64,000 nucleotides of DNA from Acridotheres tristis (lineage: Eukaryota; Chordata; Aves; Passeriformes; Sturnidae), in NCBI GenBank assembly GCA_037013685.1, contig CM072884.1:103529548-103593547 (forward strand), given 5' to 3'. This document shows, piece by piece, positions 25,261 through 40,050 of the stretch. Each line of letters starts with the position of its first letter. Positions within the stretch are counted from its first letter, which is position 1. Below the pieces are notes generated by a model, which was not told the origin of the DNA, did no database searches, and saw only the letters and a program-made list of their open reading frames with translations. The position numbers and the translations under genes are program-made.

Positions 25261-28200
25261 CATCAAGAGTGTAAGCAGAAGTCAGCAGAACAAATATAAA
25301 GAAAATAGCTATTCAATTCAAGTTGCCCTGAGTATTAAAATACTTGCAAATGGATATTAATTCATCCATGAAAAAATGGGACAAAGTGTTTAATCAATAC
25401 AGAAATTCACAGGTTCTCTTGTTCTTTCCCCATATGATGGAAAAAAAAAAAAAAGTGACTGAAATAGATTGCAGAAACAAAAATAGACAAAAATGTGGTA
25501 CATAAATGACAAACTAGGTTATGTTTTCTACTCATAAATAGTTTATATATTCATTCATTCTCTACCTATTGTAAAAATTGGTGGCAGTATTTTGAGCCAA
25601 AGTGTATTTTTAAATGGAATTGAACTTTTTTATACAGCTATTCCTATATTTAGATAGTGTGGAATTTGTGGGTGCAGCTAGGTGACAAAAAACAGCAGAT
25701 GATTAAGCTGGCAGCACCAGCCCAGCTGGAAGCTGTGTCCTGCTACAGGAGGAAGCAGCCAAACAAGCCAAAGTGGAGATTCTGCATTTCTGACAAATGA
25801 AGTGGACTTTTCTTTGAGTCCACCACCAAGAAAAAATATGTCTGAGAAAGAAGTGTCTGCTACTGTCCCTCCTGCATCTCTGCTGAAAGGTGTTGTATAA
25901 AGACTCCGGCACAGAAATGTTGCCTCATAGTCCAACTGAAAAAGAAGTGACTTTCAATTATCTGAAATGCCTTTAAACTTGTTCAGTTTATCTATTATAT
26001 CTGAGGAATGAATTAAAATGTGTAAAGCAAACCTCATTTTTGTGAAATGAAAATAGCTTACACAAGCACACTTGATTTAGGTGAAATTATTCAAAGCTTC
26101 TGTGTAGAAATGCTCTCATACATTCATATTGCTGCTGTTCATATGACTTTGGATTTTCATGCCTGAATGTTCTGGGTGATTCATGCTTCTGAGGATGACA
26201 CGTAGCAGCAAGCTTGAAAACAAAATCAAGAAATGAAAATATATAGCTATAGGGTCTGGCACCTGCCTGTGCCTTATCCTCACACACTGTTTGCTTGGGC
26301 AGCCAGTGCTCCTGAAACCTTTTCATCTGTCATATCAGAGTTGTTTACCTTGGTGGTAGATAATAATATGGGACAAATAATAGTATAAATTCATATACTT
26401 GAAACTTGAGTCTCTGCTGAATTCTCAAATGTGTTGCGTTGTACTTAGACACTGGAGATAGAAATGTGATATTACGAGTGAAGGTCCACAGATATTGGCT
26501 TTATGCTGAAGAAAACAAGACTTAATTTATTTGAGGATTCTGTAGAAGAAAGGAATTAATAATTCTTTAGCATGGAGTCACAACTCATGCTTTGAAAGCC
26601 TTACAACAAAGAGTGTGTCCCTCTCGCCGTCCCAGCCTCTTCAATAAAATATTTTCAAAGATCCTCAAATAATATTTTCCTAAAATGGCTCACTGAGGTT
26701 TTTTTCTCTTCTCTGTAAAGATGATTATTTTTCTACAATTTCCCTTGATTGTAAGGGCATTAAAAAGGTGTTTAGTAAATTTAAGGGCAGAACTGCAAAC
26801 TGGATAAAAGCTCTGGAGGCTGAATTGAGAACACTTTCAACTCTGGGCAGAGTTGATAGCTCGGATGGGTGGAAGACCTTCCTTGCCCATGTTTGTCTTC
26901 AGGGATGCTTTTGATACGAACATAGTGAAAATACTGGTTTATATTGCCTGAGCTTCTATAACTCTCATCTTCAGCTAGAGACTGAAGGGTATCAGGATCT
27001 ATTTTAGAGCTTGAAAGTAGAGAGAAATAATAATATTTATTATGTTGTTACAGATCATACGGAGGCAATTTTGGAAACTGTTTTGAGGTAAAGCTCTTTG
27101 TATGAACACTATCAAAAATAGTTAAAAGCTAAGATTCCTGTGTCCTTTATGGTCCTCAAATGAGTGACAAATCCAAATTTTGTCATATTCCTTTGTTTAT
27201 TCATTTGTTCCTTCAAATTCTGCTGCCTTTGGAAATTCAGGACTTGCTCTGAGGTCTTCAGTCATATAAATTTCATAAAAATTCTTGCACATTTCTAATT
27301 TTATGCTTTAGTAGCAGCAATAGCAGCTTTTCCAAAGACTGACTTTTCTGCAGAAAATTGCTACTTTCTTTTGAGTTCTGGTACAATCTTCACACAGCAA
27401 TGCTCCTACAGAGCATGCTTCTTCCTTTTAATCCTGTGACTGATAAGGAAGACTGAATGATATCTGAATTGTTTCTTCTTTAGGAAATTAGGTGTAAAAC
27501 AACTATAAGTAAAACTGTAGGGGTTGAGGGGTTTTTGGCAGGGTGTTGTTAGGGTTTTTTTGTGGGGGAAGGGTTTAGTATTTTTGTTTCTTTGGTGTTT
27601 TTGGCTTTTTTGTAGTAAATGTAAGAGTCATAATTCTAGGAATTATTTAGGTTTTTAAATCCAGAGTTGTCGTTAAATCCCATTAGAGAATTTTCAGAAG
27701 TCTGGAGAAGTGTCATCAGTATGCTAGGAAACAGACTTGAACCTAATAAATGTGATGATTTTTTAATATATGCCCATTTTTACTGGGTATTATGGGAAAG
27801 AGTTATGGAGAGATTTTCAAGGGAATCTTATTCATGTGCAAATGTCATTCTTCTAATATCTATAATAAATGCTGTAATTGTTGGATATCTCTGTCCATAT
27901 CTACCATTAATGAGTAACTTTTCTATTCAGAAAATAACACACTCATGCAGAGTTAGCAACAGATAAATATCTAATCATTCAGAAACAAGACAGATACCTT
28001 CATGGGATATTCTTTATGCATCTGCTTGACAGCTGAACAGAAAATTAACATTTGAGACTGAATGACAGGATCTGTCTTTATCTGAGAACTGAGTTCTTTA
28101 AGCAAGGAGAGGGAACAAGGGAGAAGCCATTTAGCAGCACTGCATTTTCAATGTTTTCAGTTTTAGTACTATAAAAGAAGGCCAGTTACATTTGCAAAAG

Positions 28201-28499
28201 GTATGATTTGGTGATAAAGACATTCCAGTATTTGTTGACCTTCTGAGTCATCAGGATGTAGTAACACTCAATTGTTTCTGAACACAGAAGCACAGCTGCT
28301 GGAGCAAGCTCTGGTGCACCATAGTTTTAAGGACCTCTACCTTCAAAAAATTTGCATTTCTTCTGGTCATTCTCATACCAACACTATTTTTTTCTGTCCT
28401 TTTTGTATAATACTTGGAAAAGTATTTTTTTGTTTGTTTAATGGTTCCCCTGCATCCCCTGTGAGTGAAAAACCACCCAAGAAAACAGATGTTCTATGA
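25261..28499. other. Unannotated intron
   Basis: Mostly AT-rich; a mildly GC-richer patch lies at 25670-25770. A GT-rich stretch is at 27515-27610. No recognised element. Confidence 0.6.
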
Positions 28500-28796
28500 A
28501 CAAAAAAAAAATATGCAACTTTGAAGAAAAGGACTTGGGGGTTCTGGTGAAAGCCAAGTTGAACATGAACCAGCAATGTTCCCTGCAACAAAAAAAGGTG
28601 AATGATGAGTTGTACTGCATTATACAAAGCATTGCCAGCACACCAAGGGAGGTGGCCCTTCCTCTTTACTCAGCAGTGGTGAGACCACTGGAGTACAGTG
28701 TCCAGTTCTGGACTCTCTGGTGAAAGAGAAAAATGGAGAGTTCAGTGAAGAATGAAGATGATAAAGGAACTGGAGCATCTCTGCTGTGAGTGCAGG
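28500..28796 (+). mobile_element. CR1 LINE 3' region, left part (split by an LTR insertion)
   Basis: The sequence reads GACTTGGGGGTTCTGGTG, then a stretch on a multi-exposure AACCAGCAATGTTCCCTG motif, GAGACCACTGGAGTACAGTG, TCCAGTTCTGGACTC, and GGAACTGGAGCATCTCTGCT. These are the standard landmarks of the avian CR1 3' part in sense orientation. It stops abruptly at 28796 and resumes after 29186. Confidence 0.85.
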
Positions 28797-29188
28797 TGTG
28801 GACACACACATTTAGAGAGCTAGGGAATTACAGCTTGGAAATTATTTTCTGGCCTGGATTTCTCCTGACTCTCAGGTCCATTCCCAGGCTGACAAGCTGA
28901 CTACAGCTTCATTTAGGGAGTTAGTCTCCCAGGGTGATAATATGGTGGAAAACAGAGTGGAATTCATAATAAAGATTAACACCTGGTGTCTTTCCCGTGG
29001 GATACATCCTGAGGTACTGTCCCAAGGATGTTTTTCCCAATTGTCCAATGAACTATTGTCCTGTCCTAGGTGCACGTAACACACTTTAAATATGGGCTGT
29101 CCATACAATAAAGTTGGCCTTGTTTCCCCAAAAGAGATCCATGTGTGTTGCTGTCCTTTCTCTCTCTTTGCAGTGCAGTGACCACACA
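28797..29188 (+). mobile_element. Candidate solo LTR inserted in the CR1 element
   Basis: About 390 bp of non-CR1 sequence interrupts the CR1 exactly where CR1 should read TGAGGAAAGGCTGAG. It begins TGTGG and ends CCACA (29182-29186) or CCACACA (29188), giving matching inverted ends. An AATAAA lies at 29107-29112, roughly 75 nt before the right end, as expected for an LTR R-U5 boundary. The flanking 5-mers (GCAGG and CACGG) are similar but not identical, so any target duplication is degraded. I infer an old retroviral LTR; the family is not identified. Confidence 0.55.
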
Positions 29189-29580
29189 CGGGCTGAGAAC
29201 TGGGACTCTTTACCCTGGAGAAGGCACAGGAAAATCTTGCTGACATATATACATTTCTGAAGGGAGGGTGCCAACAGGATGGAGCCAGGCTCTGTTCAGT
29301 GTTGCCTGGTGACAGGACCAGAGGCAATGTGCACAAACTGGAACACAGAATGTTCCATTTGAACATCAGGAAACATTTTCCACCATGAAGGCCACTGAAC
29401 CCTGGCACGGGTTGCCCAGGAAGGTTGTGGAGTCTCCATTCTTGGTGATATTCAAAAGCAAAATGAACACGCTCTGGGGCAAGCAGATCTAAGTGGCTTT
29501 CCTTGGTCATGGGGGTTGGACAAGATGACATCCTTGTTTCCTTCTGATCTCAAATATTTTGTGATTCTGTGATTCTGTAA
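29189..29580 (+). mobile_element. CR1 LINE 3' region, right part with intact 3' tail
   Basis: It resumes with GGGCTGAGAACTGGGAC and TTTACCCTGGAGAAGGCACAG, continues with CACGGGTTGCCCAGGAAGG, TTGTGGAGTCTCC and GGGGGTTGGACAAGATGA, and ends in two ATTCTGTG octamers (29562-29577). That is the normal CR1 3' terminus, which lacks poly-A and ends in octamer repeats. It is the same copy as 28500-28796. Confidence 0.9.
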
Positions 29581-31329
29581 ATGAAAGAAACGGGAGGAAT
29601 AATACAATTTTATTAGTTTGTAATTTTCAAAAGAATCATTTCTGCTATTCTGGCATATGGTGCTAAGTAAGTAAGGGTAAGGGTATAAAAATTATTCCTC
29701 TTCAGGATCATTGGTTCCCAAAGAAAAGCAAGTGCCATCGTGTCCTGGATTATGAGGACATAGTATACCTAGAGGCATTTCATGCTATGGTATTATCTCC
29801 CTACTGCAGTTTGTTGAAAGCTAAAGGGATTTTCATCTGTAAGGGTACACTTTTGCACAGCTCTTCATACTTCTCTCTCCTCTGGGAATATACATTGATC
29901 TGCTGCAGGGAAAACGTTTAGTATCATTCTGACGCATCTCCATTCTTGCACTTTATGACTCACTGGCCCAAAATTTCTTAACTAATGATCCTGGGAAGCT
30001 TTTCTGAAATGAGTAGCAAATTTAGCATTAATTTGTAACTAGCACTAAAATATCAAATGTGCAATTAAATTCAGACTAGTGGCAATCCATATTTTACTCA
30101 CCCTATATGCCCCGTACCATACAATGCTTTTTTTTATTTATTACTATCATTTTTAACTACCTCTAACATTTTTAGCTGCAATCCATAAGTGCTATTCTCT
30201 AAATTTCTGATACCAAATATTTTAATAGAAAGTTATTTTTTAAATTGAAATTTTCTCCTACTAAATAACATATAGGTATACTATTAATATGCTTTTAAAA
30301 TTTTTATATAGTAACTTTCTTGAATCACATACCTCTAGTATAATTTTTACAATTATTGGAATCCCCAACCTTCCTATAACACTGGTTTATAGACATGTAC
30401 GTATAGACATATAGACACATTCTAATAAAATTTATTTAGATTTATATTCATATACTGCAAGAGTGCAGACAGAGTTATATTATAGGAATATTTTTGCATA
30501 CCTGTATATTAAGATTATAGACTTTTTTTCTTTTAATGTATCTGAAAGGAAGCTTTAATGTGAAAGAAAATGTTTGATAGGGAAATTAATTAATTTTATT
30601 TAATTTTGCTTTCCATGTAATTGCCAGTAGAAGTTCATAATTAAGGTTATTGTCATAATTTGTTTGAGCATTTTGTACTAATAAAGTGAAGTTTTATTAA
30701 AATGTAGAAATCAATATAAGATTGAAGATTCACTTTGATTTTTAAAAAAAGAGATCATACAAAAAAATTAGTAACATAAAAATTTGCACAATTTTTTCCT
30801 ACTTTACCTAAAAAGGAAACTTTGGGGTATTATAAAAATGAGAAAATTGAATTCCCTTTGTAAAGGCTAATTCTTATTTAATTTTTATTGTTGAAGACAT
30901 CAATAAAAGGCCTTTCACATCACTAACTAGCTCCCTCTTACTCAAGAAAAGCATTATTGTAATGCAGTTAAACTTTGCATTTTGACATTCTCTTTTGACA
31001 GGTTTGGAGTGAAGGGGAAACTCAGGATGGCAGTGCACACCACTTGTGTCAGAAAAAGATAAAATGTGAAGGTTTGGCTTCCAAGGATGGAAACGGGCAT
31101 TAAAACTGAACAATATTTTCTGGTGTTTCTGATTCAAACCTATTGAAACAAGTATCTTGCAGAGTATTGATATTCAAATAGTCCTGGAGGCTCGTGTGCA
31201 CTGGGTTATTTCATAGTATCATGCACATAATTAGGTGACCCTTGAGGGAAGAAATCAGTGCTTATGTAATTCAATTGAGGTCAAAAGCAGTTTCCAAACT
31301 GGGTTGGCCCCCCAGGGTATGGAAGCAGG
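29581..31329. other. Unannotated intron
   Basis: Very AT-rich, especially 30100-30900. Nothing recognised. Confidence 0.65.
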
Positions 31330-31800
31330 AGATAATTTCTAAGGCACGGAGGAAAATTCCAGCTGGCTTCTGTCCATCTCCCTCCACTTTTTCTCCCTTT
31401 TCCCCATACCTGAAGCACTGCCCCGGCACTTGCAGCTCTGCTGGCTCTGGAAGCTTTGAGGAAAAGGCAATCTGTGATTTCAGATATCAGAAGCAGCGAG
31501 TGTGGGAGTCAGCCATTCCAGACCCTGAAAGAAAAATAACACAAAAACCAAAAAAACTCCCCAACAACATATAACAAACAAACCCCAAATCTAATAAAAG
31601 GGAATCCTGCATATAAAGTCTGTGAACTGCTGTCCTGAATGAATGCTCCAGAAGCCGCTGGGGGGGCAGTGACCAGCTGGGACCACCAGATCCTGCCCCC
31701 AAGGGGACCTCAGGGCACAGAACTAATCCTGGCTGCCCCATGGTACCCTGGCCTTCCTCCCTCACCACGTGCCCAAAGCCTCAGGCGTGTCCTCAAAAAA
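31330..31800. other. GC-richer unclassified block with AATAAA
   Basis: Two GC-rich halves flank an A/C-rich stretch (31526-31588) and a TAATAAA (31592-31598), then GCATATAAAGTC. The layout hints at a retroviral LTR or retroposon, but I found no matched TG/CA ends or target duplication. Confidence 0.3.
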
Positions 31801-34800
31801 CCCTGCTGCTATGTAGAGCCTTTAAAAATTTTTTGTGTGAAAGTTTAAAAGCTCACAAAGAGCCCTTTGGAGCCACCGGCCAAGAGCACGAGTAGATTAT
31901 CAATAACGTGTTTTTGTTTCTGTCTTGAATGAATTCTTTTCTCTCCAGCTTTCAGGCATCCAAATAACTGTAACATAAGTTACTTGGACTGAAAAAGGAC
32001 AAAATTGTGTCTGCAAAATTATGAAAAAACTAATTAATGAAGTCACCAAAAGTTTGCCCCAGAAATGTGGTAGACCATTTATAGAAAGTGGATGTAGACA
32101 CAGTGGCTAAATTTGCTTATTAAAATTTAAAATAAAACTGCAAAGAAAATATTTTTCTCTTTCTTTTACATGTCCAGTTCTGAAGGAGTTGGAAGTAAAT
32201 TTACTTTTCTAGCTCAGTCGGAAATAAAGTTACTTTCCCACTTTGTATGATGAGGAGAAACATAAGAGAGATTTCCTGGCTTCCTGTTTGCTCTCCAGTT
32301 TGTTTACCCTGGTAAACAGTAAAATGGCAAAGCACCAGAGTGGACAAGTAACAGGAAGAGTCCCACTTTCCCTTCTGTCATGAATAGGGATGATGAGGGA
32401 TGCTGCCTGGACAGCACTGAGCTGTAGAAATCCATCACTGAGCTCTTTCCGGTGAGACTGACAATTACCAGAGGTGTTTTTCTGAGGAAATAAAGCACAG
32501 TTTTGTAAACATAAAGGCATCTAGCCCATTTTAGAGATGTATTTTATAAAGAAACCATGCTTTAATTGCTTAATTTTCAAAGCAACTCCTTTAAATGTAG
32601 ATGTAAATATTACAAAAGCTAAAGTTTAGAGAAGCTCTTCTTGATATGTGCGTTCTCTTGTCTGTTTTGCCCCTTGTGTCTCCTCTTCACCTTTTCCCTC
32701 TAACAAGTTACCTGTTCATTTAACTTTGTTTAAGATAAATTTGATTTTAATGATTTTGTTGTCTTAAATAAAAAACACCAAACAGCTTTTTTTCTTCCTG
32801 TTTTTGTATTTTGTACTTTTTGTTCTCATTAAACTTTACCACTTGAAAATCTATTGAATATCAGATGAAAATGAAAATCTTCACTTATATAGACAAAAAG
32901 GTTCTAGCTAATGTTATATTTGCAAACATTTGTGACTGGTAGATTAGGGAAAAATAATTTGATAATTTGTCACCTCTTCTATCACCATGTTCAGGGGAAA
33001 AAAAGGCAAATTAGCAAACAAAAAAACCACCCCAAAGATATCAAGTGGTAAGTAAGTTAAAGCACAGTTAACTTAGCTAATATCAGTTTTTAAAATCCCT
33101 TAAACTCATGTCATAGGGGTTTTTTGCTTGTTTTATTTGTTTCTTATCTGGTTCCTCTAGTAAGAGACATATGGAAAATTTTCTTACTTCTAGCACATGA
33201 GCGTTTTTTACCCTCTGCAGTGTGTGCATGTTCCAGAGAGCTCTTCTGTCTGCTACTTTTTCTGTTGCCTCAGGGGTTTTACATCTACTATATCCTTCAT
33301 ACTCTAGCATATAATCAGCAAACTCACCCCTTCTTTCTTCTTTTTCTTTATTCCTACCTGGAGACATTTAATTTTCTTTCTCTCTTTCTCTACTGTGAGC
33401 CCATTATCTTGGTTTTCTTACCTCATACTGTTTGTGTTGCTCTGCCTTCTGTACCTGCCTCTTTTTGTTTCATCCCAACAGCCTTGGTTTCTGACACAGA
33501 GCATGAGATGAGTCAGATTGACACTGCAGTTAGTATTTAGAATTGAAATAAGGAAGTCTGTGTCACCAATGGGCATCTGGAACTGCAGAGTTTTTTGATA
33601 ATGCTTTGAGCTTTTGAAAGAAAATTCTGTTAGGGAACTCAGCTGACAAAAATCCACCCAAAATTTTTCAGTACCTTGTATCTGGCAGTTTAGAAAGATC
33701 CACTTCAAGCAATGAATTTAAACATCCTGAAATATTTCCAAAATGCTTCTCTTATGGAGCAGGAAGCCTTAGCTGCATCTGCTAAAGGATCTGCTGTTGC
33801 GATGGAAACTTGGATGTGCCTCAGACAAAATTCTGTCTCTGGCAATTGACATTGTCACTGTTGCAGAACAGAGTTCTTCACTACATCAAAACATTTATTC
33901 ATAATTTTTGCAAAATTCACTCCAAATACTGAAGGATGCCTATACAAAAATTTTACTAACCTTTCTTCTTCAGAGACTGGGAAGATAGCAAAATGTCCTC
34001 CCTTTTTTTGCCCCTGCCATGTCCTTCTAGAAATATTTAAATACTGAGATTCAGTAGTATGAGCAAAACATGATGCCTAAAAACACAGGAAGGAATGAAA
34101 GAGAATATTTAAACGTGAAAATTGTATAGCCAAACAGTTCCCTATATACTGCTCCCTGTCATCCAATAACTGAACACTCTCATCCAGTTAGTTTGCTCTT
34201 AAACCTGAGTTTGATGAATTGTTTAGAACCTGTTTCCAAGGGTTGAGTTTTCCAAGAACAAAGAAAAAGCTTTTTACCAATTTGGAAAAACAGAATTAAG
34301 TGACTTTTTATGATATTTTCAAGACACACGATAAACAGATAAATAAAATATTTCGAGTAACTACTTAATGGAGAAATAATTTACTCTATTGAAAAAGTAT
34401 TCTTTAAAAAGTGAGTGATTTTCAATTGCATGTACAGGTAAGAATGGGAACTGGCTCTTTACCAGCTTAAATGCAGCAAGAGTGATTCATATTCAGTGGA
34501 TTCTTTATTTGATTTGCATAAAACTTAAACAACTTTATTTGCTTTATACAGCAGATTCTCAAACATGACAACAAATTAGACTTACTTCTTCATTATAAGG
34601 AAATAATATTGTGGCTTTTTTTTTACAAGTCCATGAATTAGATCATCAGCTAAGGATCATTCTGCTCAAAAATTTACATTTCTAAGACTATTCTCTAATT
34701 TAAAAGTTACTTACAGGGTTACATTTTCTGTAGAAAATTGGACTCTAGAATTCTTTGAATTAAGTTTTCTTATTCTTTATCCTTAAGTATTTCTATCCCC

Positions 34801-35088
34801 TCTTATTGAACATAAAAAGGAAACAGGTATTAATAAACTGATCTTTGAGATTCTGCCATTTCTGAAATACTCAAGTCCATTGTAAATGAGAAATCAGCTC
34901 ATAGAGGATGAGTGGTGATAAGGAGGTGAATGTTTCCTCAGTGCTCTCTGCAGGATCCTCTGTCAGCAGGCCAGGGGTAAAATGCATTTATAGAACAATA
35001 GGAGAGAAATCTTACACCATCACAGTGTGCTCCTGGGGAGTACTCAGCTTTATACGCTCATTTGCTCCCCACCTGGAAAATCAAATAA
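31801..35088. other. Unannotated intron
   Basis: AT-rich, with a CT-rich stretch at 33330-33480 that produces the longer chance frame 33124-33540. No recognised element. Confidence 0.6.
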
Positions 35089-35113
35089 AAAACAAACAAA
35101 CAAACAAACAAAA
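35089..35113. repeat. (AAAC)n microsatellite
   Basis: About six AAAC units, roughly 400 bp upstream of the first IL1RAPL1 exon. Confidence 0.92.
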
Positions 35114-35415
35114 TTTCAAACAGTTTTGTCTTTTTGCCTGATTGAATCTCATAGTGGAATGTGGGAAGGCAGACAAAGTTCTCTGATCTCTGGCTGCCTC
35201 ACTTATCAACATCCAGAAGCAGATGTAGTTTTCAGAAAGAGCACAAGCTCATGAAGCCTGTAGGTAATGCAGAACATTTTGTCCTGGGAATATGGGCACT
35301 GAAGGCTATGGTCAACAATCTGGCAATGCCTTAGGTTGACATATCCTTCATTCTAAAACTAATCACAAGATTCTTTTTAATTAACTTCTGTAAAATGTTA
35401 CCACTTCCAGTTTAA

Positions 35416-36784
<1,369 letters not shown>

Positions 36785-36938
36785 GAATGCAAGTCAAAGA
36801 CGTGGAGATCAAGTATTGTGTTTAAAAAGGACACCCTTGTCATTCGGGAAGTTAGAGAAGATGACATTGGAAATTACACTTGTGAGCTAAAATATGGATT
36901 CTTTGTTGTCAGAAGAACCACGGAGCTGACAGTTACAG
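36785..36938 (+). CDS. IL1RAPL1: IL1RAPL1 internal coding exon (second half of Ig domain 2)
   Basis: This 154-nt exon directly continues the previous one in phase 0. The acceptor is TTCTTTTTAAACAG and the donor is ACAG followed by GTAATT. The peptide begins [18 protein letters not shown], then has [19 protein letters not shown], and ends RRTTELTVT plus one base (phase 1 out; the next codon would start with G, fitting the Ala that follows TVT in known IL1RAPL1). DDIGNYTC is the canonical D-x-G-x-Y-x-C motif of Ig strand F; its Cys should pair with the ISC Cys of the preceding exon. NYT is a further glycosylation sequon. Compared with the human protein as I remember it, most residues are identical, with conservative changes near the start (CKSK for CRTK, RSS for RPS) and a notable KYGFF for KYGGF. 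The following exon (starting around PLTDKPPK) was not seen in the remaining 27 kb. This is probably exon 5 by human counting, which I infer. Confidence 0.95.
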
Positions 36939-37146
36939 GTAATTACAGGCTCTTTCTATCTCCTGTATTTAAGAAAATAACCCCATTGAATATTTTGGTT
37001 CAAGTTGTGCGTTTTTGAGTCATAACATTTGCACACAACTTTGCTGTGTGTGTATGAATGGTTGATACATTAAAAAACTGTCCTGAATACTTCACAGTGG
37101 CATCTGTAATACCTTGACAAGTCTGTTTTGTTCTGTTCCAAAAGCT

Positions 37147-37336
<190 letters not shown>

Positions 37337-37430
37337 TGGAAATTGTGGTCAATTAACAGGTAAATTCAGAAAGCATGACCTCTTACAGAAAAACAAACAA
37401 ATAAACAATAAAACCCCAAAAAACCCCACG

Positions 37431-37444
37431 CCCCCCCCCCCCCC
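37431..37444. repeat. Poly-C run (C14)
   Basis: Fourteen consecutive C residues lie in an A/C-rich stretch (about 37388-37470) that follows the pyrimidine microsatellite. This is a likely site of sequencing-length error. Confidence 0.95.
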
Positions 37445-37470
37445 ACACACAAAAAAAAAATCCACCAAAA

Positions 37471-40050
37471 ACTAAGTCATTATGTCTATCATAGTCTGTC
37501 ATGTGATTAAATTACTTGGGACATAAAAATACCTGTAGCAATAACTCCACAATACAAGCACTAATTGTCTTTGGACATGAGAACAGCTGTAGCCACAACC
37601 CAAGAGCAGTAGCTCTGTCCCAGTGAGGCCACTGCAGTCTGTGGCAGGTGCTTAAGCAGCACATAATGAGAGACAGGATCATTTTTCCTATGTTATTCTC
37701 TCCCCATCTTCTCTAGTTTATAGTTCAAGAACTTCCTGATCTGAATCGTCATGCACTGTTCTTACTAATTAATCTATTTTACATTAGTCTGATTATTTTT
37801 TAATCCATTTAGTCTTGGCTTCGAAAACATTTTGAAGTATTAAGTTCCACACAGTAATTATGTAACATGAATAAACTCTATAATTCAGTAAACAGCAATT
37901 GCATAAGATGCATTTAATATAAGCTGCTTTTAAAGCTACCCTATCAATATTTAAAATCCATTATCAATGAAAACAAAAGATATACTGTAATAGTAATGTC
38001 CACAGCAGCAGAACAATGTGATGAATGGTCCATTGAATTTTCCATTCCATGCCTCCATTTTACAATTATGTGAAACATATAGCTGAACATACATGTAATA
38101 AGGTAAAAAATGAGCTTTTACAATTATAGGACTACAATGGTAGGCAGCAGTATGTTGTGATCACTGTAATGCTGTGTAGTTTCACGGTATATTTCCTAAA
38201 AGGAGGCAGAATGAGGATTTTCGTGGCAAAACAGAAGTGAATTAGATCCATATGGTTGACAGAGGCTTGCATGTATAAGATCTTGCACCTTCAAAATATC
38301 TAGTAAATCAAGAAACAAATCCAGAATGATTATGTAGGTTGTTCTTGATCCCTGTTTTTGTATCTTATATATATTTGAGGTACAGCAGCAACTAGTCACA
38401 CACTTATGTCAAACATTAGGTCGAATTGCAACAGTTTCCTTTAATGGTGAAAAGTTTGTTTTCTCTTTCACTGTATCCCATTTTCCCTCCACATTAACAG
38501 AAATTATAGTCAATTAGGGAATGCAATTTTCTGATGTTGGATGTGTCTGGAAATCTTGTTGTTTATGTTGTTTTGAGATATTCAAGTAATCAATCATATT
38601 TATTTAAACTCAATAACCAGGATCTCTTTGTTGTTGTATAGCATTGATTTATTTGGTCAGTACAGATAGGCAATTACTGTCGAGTGATTAACCTCACAAT
38701 AAATACCCAAATACTCTGTTTGATTGTCTCTGATGTAAAGAAAGCAAAAAAAGGACTCAAGTGTGTGATTTATATCAAGAATAATGTGAATTATCTTTTG
38801 CAAAATTTAATACCTGGATTTCAAAAGTACATATTTACTGCATCTTTAAGTGATCCCTTCTGTCCCTTTTGTTGGTGCTCCACTGCACAGCAGTATTTCA
38901 ACAGGCTCAGAGTGACAGAAAAGAGAAAGAAAAAAGCATTGGAACCTGATTCATGTTACTATTTGTAGGAATAGTTTTAAAAAAAAGTAATTCATCACTT
39001 GTAGTGTAGGTAGGAGTTCAGTATTTAATGTTTAACTAGACATAGACAGAAAGAGACTTGGCTGATTTTGATGTGTTAAAAATGAATTAATTCATAGGGA
39101 GGGAACTATTCAATTTCCACTTCTGCAAACCCCAACAGATTTAAGGACAACCTCCAAATTTGTAAACCTTAATAGTACTGTGGGTCTTCATCTTATCTTT
39201 AGAATATTATGTGAATAAACAGAACAAGAGGATAGATTTACTCATGGTACTAATTTTTGTTGCACCTATTTCTCACCACCTCCTCTCTCTGGGCAACTGT
39301 GGACAGTCACCACTGAAGGATTCCCTTCTTTATCCTACAAAATGTGTTTTGTCAGAATTGCTGTCACCTTAGGGGAACCTGCTCTTGCAGTATATTAACT
39401 ATGGATGCAATTATAAACTTGTTCTTTTCAATATTGCTGTTGTATATTCTTGTTATTATAACCTCCGTTCTTTACACCTTAAATATCTGAGTGCCTCATA
39501 GTGAAACATGGAATGGCTTGTATTCTGATTTGTCATTAAAGTTGACAAATAAGAAGAGAATTCACACATTTTGAAAAAGACCAATTTCACTTATTAGGCA
39601 GTATTCATCTCATCTAAGTATAGCAGCTGAAACCCCCTAAACTATGGAAAAATATAATTTCCTCCCCTTTTAGAAAATGAGAAAAAAAATTTGCCCATCC
39701 TTAGCTTAAATTATAAGTACTCAATGCCACCTTGGGTACACCTTTACAGTACACCTTTATAGTAAGAACTATTTCATGGCTCACTTTTTTGTTTGTTGTT
39801 TTTTGGGTTTTTTGTTTCATTCTTTGATCTTAATGGAAACTTATTTTTTTTTTAAGATCTGTATCTCACACTGAAAAAATATTATTGTCTAGGTGATTTA
39901 AATCAATTACTTTATTGTACTGAGATGAGACCTGGAAATTCCCTGTTTTTCAAAACAAAAACTATATGCTGATTATTTTAGCTTGTAACTAATCAAAATA
40001 TTCACATAAAAAGCATAATTGGCAGGTTTTTTGGTTTGTAGTTATGTATT
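37471..40050. other. Unannotated intron
   Basis: AT-rich. Nothing recognised apart from short A and T runs. Confidence 0.65.

Noticed and set aside
28872..29531. 219-codon open frame on the minus strand
   Set aside because: It runs antisense across the candidate LTR and the CR1 3' end and has no protein domain; a frame crossing an insertion junction cannot be an old gene.
33083..33540. Overlapping 94- and 138-codon frames on opposite strands
   Set aside because: The region is CT-rich with reduced stop codons; no domain is recognisable and neither has splice-site support.
36939..37018. Read-through of the second exon past its donor as an alternative soluble isoform
   Set aside because: The frame stays open for about 26 codons, but no AATAAA-type signal lies close behind the stop, so there is no support for intronic polyadenylation.
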